From Sphingomicrobium sp. (lineage in GTDB: Bacteria > Pseudomonadota > Alphaproteobacteria > Sphingomonadales > Sphingomonadaceae): DNA of 64,000 bases. Numbering within the stretch: the first letter of the stretch is position 1; the number at the start of each line of letters is the position of its first letter. A program made the position numbers and the translations under genes. Of this stretch, positions 57,745 to 64,000 are shown piece by piece. The notes below the pieces were generated by a model. That model saw only the letters and a list, made by a program, of their open reading frames with translations, was not told where the DNA came from and ran no database searches. The stretch lies in contig JAUJOV010000001.1 in the NCBI GenBank assembly GCA_030447545.1, forward strand, positions 1 to 64,000, written 5' to 3'.

Positions 57745-58791
57745 ATGATGATCGGCTTCTTCGTCAACGACATCGAGCGCGAATATGAGAATTTCACGAC
57801 GACCACGCTCGCGCACGCGGCGGCGAACAGGGGCGTGCGGGTCTGCTACATCACGCCGTCGGACTTCGTCGTGAATCCCGACGACGGCCTGTCGGTCCAC
57901 GGCCGCTTCCTGCCCAAGCGCAAGTACAAGGACCGCGCGGACTTCTTCAGGACGATGAAGGACGACGAGCGGGTCAAGATCGAGCGGGTCGACATTCGCG
58001 AGATCGACGTGCTGATGCTCCGCAACGACCCGTCGATCGACGCTCAGACGCCCTGGGCGATGGAGAGCGGCATCCTGTTCGGCCGCGAGGCCGTCCGGCG
58101 CGGGGTCATCGTGCTCAACGATCCCGACAGCCTCGGCCGCGCGATCAACAAGCTCTACTTCCAGAGCTTCCCCGTCGAGGCACGCGCCGAAACGCTGATC
58201 ACCCGGCATGCCTCGGACATCAAGGCCTTCGCCAAGGCGCACCGCGGCAACATCATTCTCAAGCCGCTCCAGGGCTCGGGCGGATCGGGCGTGTTCAAGG
58301 TCGATCCCGAAAACAGCAGCAATTTGAATCAAATGATCGAGGCGATCGAGCGCGACGGCTATATCATTGCTCAAGCCTATGTCCCGGCGGCCAAGAAGGG
58401 CGACATCCGCCTGTTCCTGATGAACGGACGGCCGCTGGAACTCGACGGCAAATATGCGGCGCTGCGCAGGGTCGCTGCGAAGGACGACATCCGCTCCAAC
58501 ATCCACGCTGGCGCGAAGGCGGAGGCGGTCGAGGTCGGCGTGACCGAGCTTGGGGTCGCCGAGATGATCCGCCCGAAGCTGATGGCGGACGGCATGTTCC
58601 TCGTCGGAGTCGACATCGTTGGCGACAAGATCCTCGAGGTCAACGTATTCTCCCCCGGCAACCTTGAGAGGTGCTCGCAGCTCACAGGCGTCGACTTCAC
58701 GATTCCGGTGCTCGAAGCGATCGAGCGCAAGGTGGCGATCAAGTCGCAATATGCGCGCGCGTTCGACAACCGACACCTGGCCGTCCTGTAA
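57745..58791 (+). CDS. Glutathione-synthetase-like ATP-grasp ligase
   Basis: 348 residues. N-terminal MMIGFFVNDIEREYENFTTTTLAHAAANRGVRVCYI, ATP-grasp core NIILKPLQGSGGSGVFKVD, YIIAQAYVPAAKKGDIRLFLMNG and metal site LVGVDIVGDKILEVNVFSPGNL. It resembles glutathione synthetases/RimK-type ligases that form amide bonds between carboxylate and amine. With the amidohydrolase and DUF1704 protein it forms a compact three-gene operon. The last 45 bases of the gene are repeated at 58973. Confidence 0.88.
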   Translation: MMIGFFVNDIEREYENFTTTTLAHAAANRGVRVCYITPSDFVVNPDDGLSVHGRFLPKRKYKDRADFFRTMKDDERVKIERVDIREIDVLMLRNDPSIDAQTPWAMESGILFGREAVRRGVIVLNDPDSLGRAINKLYFQSFPVEARAETLITRHASDIKAFAKAHRGNIILKPLQGSGGSGVFKVDPENSSNLNQMIEAIERDGYIIAQAYVPAAKKGDIRLFLMNGRPLELDGKYAALRRVAAKDDIRSNIHAGAKAEAVEVGVTELGVAEMIRPKLMADGMFLVGVDIVGDKILEVNVFSPGNLERCSQLTGVDFTIPVLEAIERKVAIKSQYARAFDNRHLAVL

Positions 58792-59159
58792 GGAGTGCGA
58801 CGCAGCACTTCCGGGCGAGTTTCGCGAAGCTGCTGCAGGTTCATTTGACCGAGACTCTCGACCGACGGGGGCGCGAACGCCGCGCGCCCAGGGCGAGCCC
58901 TCTCTCGTCAGCCGACGACGATGAAGTCCGCGTTGGTGAGCGCGACGCCGGCGTTCACCTGCGCGAGGTGTTCGCAATATGCGCGCGCGTTCGACAACCG
59001 ACACCTGGCCGTCCTTGGCGACAAGATTTCCTCGAGGTCGAAGCGCTGCAGGTTCTCCCCGGCAGACCTCGACCGACGGGGGTGCTCGCGCGCGCCCACG
59101 AGCGTCGCCGACGACGATGAAGTCGGCGTTGGTGCTCGACGCCGGCGTTCACCTGCGCG
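58747..59159. repeat. Imperfect tandem duplication of about 226 bases
   Basis: The 43 bases at 58747 (CGCAATATGCGCGCGCGTTC onward to GGCCGTCCT) recur exactly at 58973. In both copies they are followed at a distance by GACCGACGGGGG, GCCGACGACGATGAAGT and GACGCCGGCGTTCACCTGCGCG. Copy 1 holds the true end of the ATP-grasp gene and of the RTX gene. Copy 2 additionally resembles 58621-58668 (GGCGACAAGAT, CCTCGAGGTC). A true local duplication or an assembly artefact is possible. Confidence 0.8.
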
Positions 59160-61363
59160 AACAGCAAGGTCCCGCGCCGATCCCGTCGCAATAGATCTTG
59201 CGCGCGCGTCGTCGATGATGCGGTCGACATCCTGAGCAGCCGTTCCAGCGCGGAATGCATTGGTCGACAGCGTGCCGAGCGCGCCGATCGCGGTGAAGAT
59301 GTCGTCGCAGCTGGATGCCGTCGTCGGCCACGGAGAAATCGGTAATCCGATCGACGTTGCTCGTCGCTGCGCGCTGTCGAACCGGAAGTTGTCGGCGCCC
59401 GTTCCCCGGCAAGCGCATCGTTGCCGAGCCCGCCGTTGAGGGTGTCGGTTCCGCCAAGGCCACGCAGGTCGTCGTTGCGCTGAGCAGGTTGGCCGCGCCA
59501 TTGCCCGATCAGATTGGCAAGGCCGTTGCCGGGCGTTGACCGCCGCAGTCCCGGTCAGCGCTCGACGTTCGATCCCAACGCCGCGCGCCAGTCACCGACA
59601 TTGTCGACGATGTAGGTAAGTCGTTCCCGCCGCCCGTCGATCGGCGCCCGATCTGAGCAGGTCGCCGCTGTCCCGGTGATGATGTTGGCAAGGGCGTTGC
59701 CCGCCGTTGATCGCGGCCGTCCAAGCAGCGTGAGGTTCTCGACATTGGCGTGAGATGGTGCCGGTCGAGCTGCCCTCGTTCGCGCGGTCGCGACATTGTC
59801 GACGATGTAGGTGTCGTAGCCCGCCGCGCCCGTCATTCGGTGCGCGAATGTGGGTGACCGACGCCCTGACGAGGTCGGTGCCTGCGGCAGTGACATCGCC
59901 GGCATTGTCGACGACGTAGGTGCGTTACCGGCCGCGCGCCGTTGAGCATGTTGGCTTCGCTGTTGCCGGTGATGGTGTTGGCGTTGAAGCGCAGCAGTTT
60001 TCGACGTTGGCGCCGTTGAGATCTTGCCGGTCGCGGCGTTGCCCGTCCGCATCCTGAGCATGCATCACATTGGTCGACATTGGCGAGCGCGTTGCCGTAG
60101 CCGCCGATGGCCGCAGTGCCCACCGAGCGCGAGCACCGAACCAAGTCTTCGACGTTCTCCGGCAGTATATAGGAGACGGTGCTCACATTGCACCGTGTCG
60201 TTGGCCTTCGCCGGCATACTCGTAGACATGCTGGTTGTTGGTGGTGATGTAGTAGGTGTCGTTGTCCCTGTCTCCGTAGAGCAACGCATAGGATTGGGAG
60301 GGGTCAGCACATCGTTGCCGCCGAAACCGTGAAGCGTTCCCGGTCCCTGGAGGTTGTCGTCACCCGGGGTGGCGACGGACACGGCAAGCGAGAGGTCGAT
60401 CAGCTGGATGCCGTCGGCGGTGATCACCGTGATGAAGCGGCCATCGGGGCTGACCTGCATCGTGCTGCCGGCGCGGGATCGGTCAAGCTGGTGCGTTGCG
60501 TCGGCGCCGACAGGATAAGCTGCGATCACCTCCCAGGTGGAGGTGTCAAAGACAACGACCTGGTCGGCCCCGGCCGACAGCAGGTACAGCCTGGCGCCGT
60601 CCGGGCTGAACGCGAGGGCGGCAGCCTCCGAAAGAATATGGATATTCGGTTGCAAGGGAGAATTTGCGGTCGAGCGCAGCGTCATAGACGTTGAGCGTGG
60701 ATCCTTCGACAATGCGGCGGCCGCGCTGCTGATATGGCGTCGGTTCCCCAACCGACGCCCGTGATGGCGCCGCCCCGGCATAGGGATCGTGGACCGCCTC
60801 GTCAGCGACGAGGCCGACGCCTGTCTGGTAGACGTAAAGCGGAGCAGTGATGTACTGCGGTTCTACCAGGACGCGGGAGCCGTCAGCGGACGCGTTCAGC
60901 TGCGCCCCGTCGGGAATGGTCGTCGACGTCGCGGTGAATGACCCGGTGGCGAAGTCGAGGACGACAAGCGGCGTGCTCACCGATCTCGAGCTGGCCGAAT
61001 ATTGCGAGAGCAGCGCAGTTCCGTCCGACAGGAACTCGACGTCGAAGAAGGCGTCGGCGACAATGCTCGTCGTATAGGTGGTCACGTCGCCGGTCGTCAG
61101 GTCGATGCGGTAGAGCTTTCCGACGCCGCTGCCCGACTGAGCTTCGACAACGGCCAGACGCGGCCGTCGGCGGAGAGATCGAACGCGCCGAGCGCCGTGC
61201 CTACGGTATATTGTGTCAGGATATTGCCCGTGGCCGGATCGATAACGGAGACTTTGTTCCCGCTTATCGCGTAGAGCTTGGCACCGTCGCCTGAGAATTT
61301 AGCGTCGGTATAGGCGCCGGTCGCCAGTGTCTGGATTGCTCCGTCGGGCTGAGTCACTGGCAT
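58908..61363 (-). CDS. Secreted beta-propeller / RTX calcium-binding repeat protein (heavily frameshifted)
   Basis: Start MPVTQPDGAIQTLATGAYTD at 61363 with AAGGGGACGAGAA ribosome binding site. The N-terminal half is a beta-propeller-like repeat (AKFSGDGAKLYAISGNKVSVIDPATGNI, LAFSPDGARLYLLSAGADQVVVFDTSTWEVIAAYPVG, VSPDGRFITVITADG). From about 60350 downward, modules of RTX type appear (DDNLQGPGTLHGFGGNDVL, NALANIITGNS, DTYIVDNVGD, VENLTLLG). It ends QVNAGVALTNADFIVVG at 58908. Breaks are too dense to count. RTX proteins are exported by type I secretion; no secretion genes lie nearby. Confidence 0.75.
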
Positions 61364-61602
61364 TTCTCGTCCCCTTGCACTCATCGGGCCCGGGCGCGCG
61401 GCAAACGCGCCCTTGCCGGCCGTTCAAGCTTCAGGACCGGCGCGCCGGATGTGCGCCGCAGGACTCGTCAGGCCTGAAAAACTGCCCCCGAACTCGAACA
61501 CGCGCGCAAGCGGCCGCTCAGCCGATGCGCAGATGCAAGGCTAACGGCTAAATGGCCGCTGGCAATACGGATTTTTTATCACCCCAACCTGTTTGGGACG
61601 CT
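61364..61602. other. Intergenic region between parE and the RTX gene
   Basis: 239 bases, both neighbours on the minus strand. It contains the element GCGCGCAAGCGGC (61502-61514) shared with 2592 and 28466, and an A/T-rich ATTTTTTATC at 61571. No coding frame is credible and no clear terminator for parE is seen. Confidence 0.4.
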
Positions 61603-63581
61603 TCAGGCGTCGATGGCGTCGTCCTCGACCGCCGAGGCGCGGCTCTGGATGAAGGCGAAGCGCTGCGCCGGGTCACGGCCCATCAGGCGCTCGACGAGGT
61701 CCTTGATCGGCTGGCGGTCCTCGTTCTGCGACGGGAGCGTGACCTTGAGGAGCGAGCGGCTGCCCGGGTCCATGGTGGTTTCGCGCAGCTGCTGCGGGTT
61801 CATTTCGCCCAGGCCCTTGAAGCGCGAGACTTCGACCTTCTTGCCCTTGAACTCGCTCGCCTCGAGCTCGGCTCGGTGGGCGTCGTCGCGGGCGTAGAGG
61901 GTCTTGCTCCCCGAGGTGAGGCGGTAGAGCGGGGGCTGGGCGAGGAACAGGTGGCCGCGGCGGACTAGCTCGGGCATTTCCTGGAAGAAGAAGGTCATCA
62001 GCAGCGTCGCGATGTGGGCGCCGTCGACGTCGGCGTCGGTCATGATGATCACTCGCTCGTAGCGCAGCGCGGCCTCGTCGAACCTGTCGCGCAGGCCGCA
62101 GCCGAGCGCCTGGCCGAGGTCGGCGATCTCGCTGTTGGCGCGGATCTTGTCGGCGGTCGCCGAAGCGACGTTGAGGATCTTGCCGCGGATGGGCAGGATC
62201 GCCTGGGTCTTGCGGTCGCGGGCCTGCTTGGCCGAGCCGCCGGCGCTGTCGCCCTCGACGATGAACAGCTCGGTGCCTTCGGGGTCGTCGGACGAGCAGT
62301 CGGTGAGCTTGCCGGGGAGGCGAAGCTTGCGCGCGGACGTGGCGGTCTTGCGCTTGACCTCGCGCTCGGCGCGGCGGCGCAGGCGCTCCTCCATGCGCTC
62401 GACGACATGGGCGAGGAGAGCGCGGCCGCGGTCCATGTTGTCGGCGAGGAAATGGTCGAAATGGTCGCGCACCGCGGCCTCGACCAGCCGCGCCGCCTCG
62501 AGGCTGGTCAGGCGGTCCTTGGTCTGGCTCTGGAAGTGCGGGTTGCGGATGAACACCGAGAGCATCAGCTCGATGCCGCTCATCACGTCGTCGGCGGTGA
62601 TGTCCTTGGCGCGCTTGTTGCCGACGAGCTCGCCGAACGCTCGGATGCCCTTGGTGAGGGCTGCGCGAAGGCCGGCCTCGTGGGTGCCGCCGTCGGGCGT
62701 GGGAATGGTGTTGCAGTAACAGCTTTCGCTGCTGTCACTGTAGAGCGGCCAGGCGACTGCCCATTCGGCGCTGCCCTGGTCGTTTGGAAACTCCTGGCGG
62801 CCGGTGAAGGCCTGGTTGGTGACGCACGGGCGCTCGCCCAATTGCTCGGCGAGATGGTCGGCGAGGCCGCCGGGGAACTGGAAGACGGCGCTTTCGGGAA
62901 CTTCGGCGGAGGCGATCGACGGGTCGCAGCGCCAGCGGATCTCGACGCCGGCGAACAGATAGGCCTTTGAGCGGGCGATGCGCAGCAGGCGCGCGGGGTC
63001 GAACTTGGCTTGGGCGCCGAAGATCTCGAGGTCGGGGTGAAGCTGACGGTGGTGCCGCGGCGGTTGGGGGCTGCGCCGATCGTCTGGAGCTTCGAGGTGG
63101 GCAGGCCGCGCGCGAAGCTCTGGCGGTAGAGCGTGCGGTCGCGGGCGACCTCGACGATCGTGTCGGTCGAGAGCGCGTTGACGACGCTGACTCCGACGCC
63201 GTGGAGGCCGCCGGAGGTGGAATAGGCCTTGCCCTCGAACTTCCCGCCCGAGTGGAGGGTGGTCATGATGACCTCGAGCGCCGACTTGCCCGGATATTTG
63301 GGATGCTCCTCGACCGGGATTCCGCGGCCGTTGTCGCTGACGGTCAGGCGGTTGCCGGCTTCGAGCGTCACCTCGATGCGGCTTGCGTGGCCGGCGACGG
63401 CCTCGTCCATCGCATTGTCGATCACTTCGGCCGCGAGGTGGTGAAGCGCGCGCTCGTCGGTGCCGCCGATGTACATTCCGGGGCGGCGGCGGACGGGCTC
63501 GAGGCCTTCGAGCACCTCGATCGAGGAGGCGTCGTAGCTGTCGGGGGACTGGGGCGCGGATGAGGAGAAGAGGTCGGTCAT
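61603..63581 (-). CDS. parE: DNA topoisomerase IV subunit B
   Basis: ATG at 63581 (MTDLFSSSAPQ). GHKL ATPase: LEGLEPVRRRPGMYIGG, AAEVIDNAMDEA, DNGRGIP and GLHGVGVSVVNALS. Transducer and TOPRIM: ELFIVEGDSAGGSAKQARDR and IIMTDADVDGAHIATLLMTFF. C-terminal FKGLGEMNPQQLRETTMDP. One frame change near 63040 divides the ATPase domain. About 660 codons. Partner of parC at 5.1 kb. Confidence 0.95.
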
Positions 63582-63714
63582 TCTTGCGACAGCTATAGGG
63601 GCCGGATTCAACCGCTGCCAAGCGGTCGATGAGCGTTGGGGACGAGGCGCTGGCGGCCAGCCTGCACAAGCGCAGGGGGGCGGAGCAAAGGCTCGCCCCG
63701 GCCGTGGCTTTGGC

Positions 63715-64000
63715 ATGCGGTTCGCTTTGGGCTTCCTGGCGGCCATCGGGCTGCTCGTGGTCGCCGGGCTCGTGATCGTCTGGACCGGAGCTTACAACGT
63801 CGCCGCGAGTGCCGGGCATGCCGGCGCCGTGCGATGGCTCTTCGAGAAGGCGTTGCACAGCTCTGTCGAGTCGCGGGCTGACGAGGTGCCGGGAGAGCTG
63901 TTCCGCAAGGCCGACGTGCGGGCGGGCTTCCGCGAATTCCAGGAATATTGCGTCCATTGCCATGGCGCGCCTGGCGTGAAGCCCCACGAATGGACGACCG
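63715..64000 (+). CDS. Cytochrome c family protein, N-terminal part (runs off the window)
   Basis: ATG at 63715, MRFALGFLAAIGLLVVAGLVIVWTGAY (membrane anchor or signal), then VAASAGHAGAVRWLFEKALHSSVESRAD. The c-type haem motif is CVHCH in FQEYCVHCHGAPG, at about residue 82. An exported or membrane-anchored electron carrier. The C-terminus with the axial Met lies beyond the window. It is divergent from parE. Confidence 0.82.
   Translation, partial: MRFALGFLAAIGLLVVAGLVIVWTGAYNVAASAGHAGAVRWLFEKALHSSVESRADEVPGELFRKADVRAGFREFQEYCVHCHGAPGVKPHEWTT

Noticed and set aside
56119-59004. 961-codon minus-strand open frame across the QEGLA and ATP-grasp genes
   Set aside because: Fully antisense to three well-supported genes, with composition typical of shadow frames. 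Similar shadows occur opposite parC, the CHASE2-EAL gene and parE.
59590-59930. Regularly recurring GACATTGTCGACGATGTAGGT could suggest a CRISPR-like array
   Set aside because: The repeats encode DTYIVDNVGD of RTX modules on the minus strand, with unequal spacing and no spacers.

Overview
The window is high-GC DNA from an alphaproteobacterium, most probably of the order Sphingomonadales. Pointers are the proline-rich tonB-exbB-exbD-exbD block, the DUF1285-NUDIX-cca operon, a sigma-54-type regulator next to an aa3 oxidase subunit IV and pntA, the spore-coat-U chaperone/usher cluster, and a gum-like exopolysaccharide cluster. This assignment is inference from gene content and protein character. 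No rRNA, tRNA or CRISPR array was seen.

Layout. 0-5 kb: end of a secreted protein, priA, purC, and two small genes divergent from a LysR regulator. 5-14 kb: parC, an EAL phosphodiesterase, an L,D-transpeptidase, the DUF1285-NUDIX-cca operon, and a pteridine reductase (FolM-like) with folB. 14-21 kb: TonB/ExbB/ExbD, a CPBP protease, a DUF6624 protein, a second tonB, a TonB-C-terminal-domain protein and a DUF454 protein; a family of short palindromic repeats is scattered here. 21-33 kb: two tiny convergent genes, folP, the sigma-54-type regulator, aa3 subunit IV and pntAA. pntAB-pntB lie 5 kb further on, beyond an FAD oxidoreductase, yjbQ-ybaK, a 26-residue tryptophan-rich peptide gene and a CHASE2-EAL protein. 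33-39 kb: ctlX, an amino-acid racemase, uvrC, recO, apaG and two small exported proteins. 39-46 kb: exopolysaccharide genes (PPP-type phosphatase, Wza/GumB, Wzc-like chain-length/tyrosine kinase, TPR protein, O-antigen ligase-like polymerase). 46-55 kb: a matrixin-like protein, rimO, a K+ channel, ugd and the chaperone/usher cluster. 55-59 kb: a tight cassette of N-formylglutamate amidohydrolase family, QEGLA-motif (DUF1704) and glutathione-synthetase-like ATP-grasp proteins. 59-64 kb: a heavily broken beta-propeller/RTX protein, parE and the start of a cytochrome c.

Sequence quality matters for reading this window. About twenty conserved housekeeping genes (priA, purC, uvrC, pntB, rimO, parE and others) are interrupted by single-base frameshifts while the reading continues perfectly in another frame. 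That pattern looks like uncorrected indel errors rather than real gene decay. Such genes are given as full-length intervals with the breaks noted. Long open frames antisense to real genes are products of GC-rich codon usage and were left out.

The likeliest under-described biology is the amidohydrolase/QEGLA/ATP-grasp cassette at 55.5-58.8 kb. Also notable are the sigma-54-type regulator that has lost both its phospho-acceptor and its GAFTGA motif, the tryptophan-rich micro-peptide, and the matrixin-like protein with Gln in place of the first zinc-binding His.
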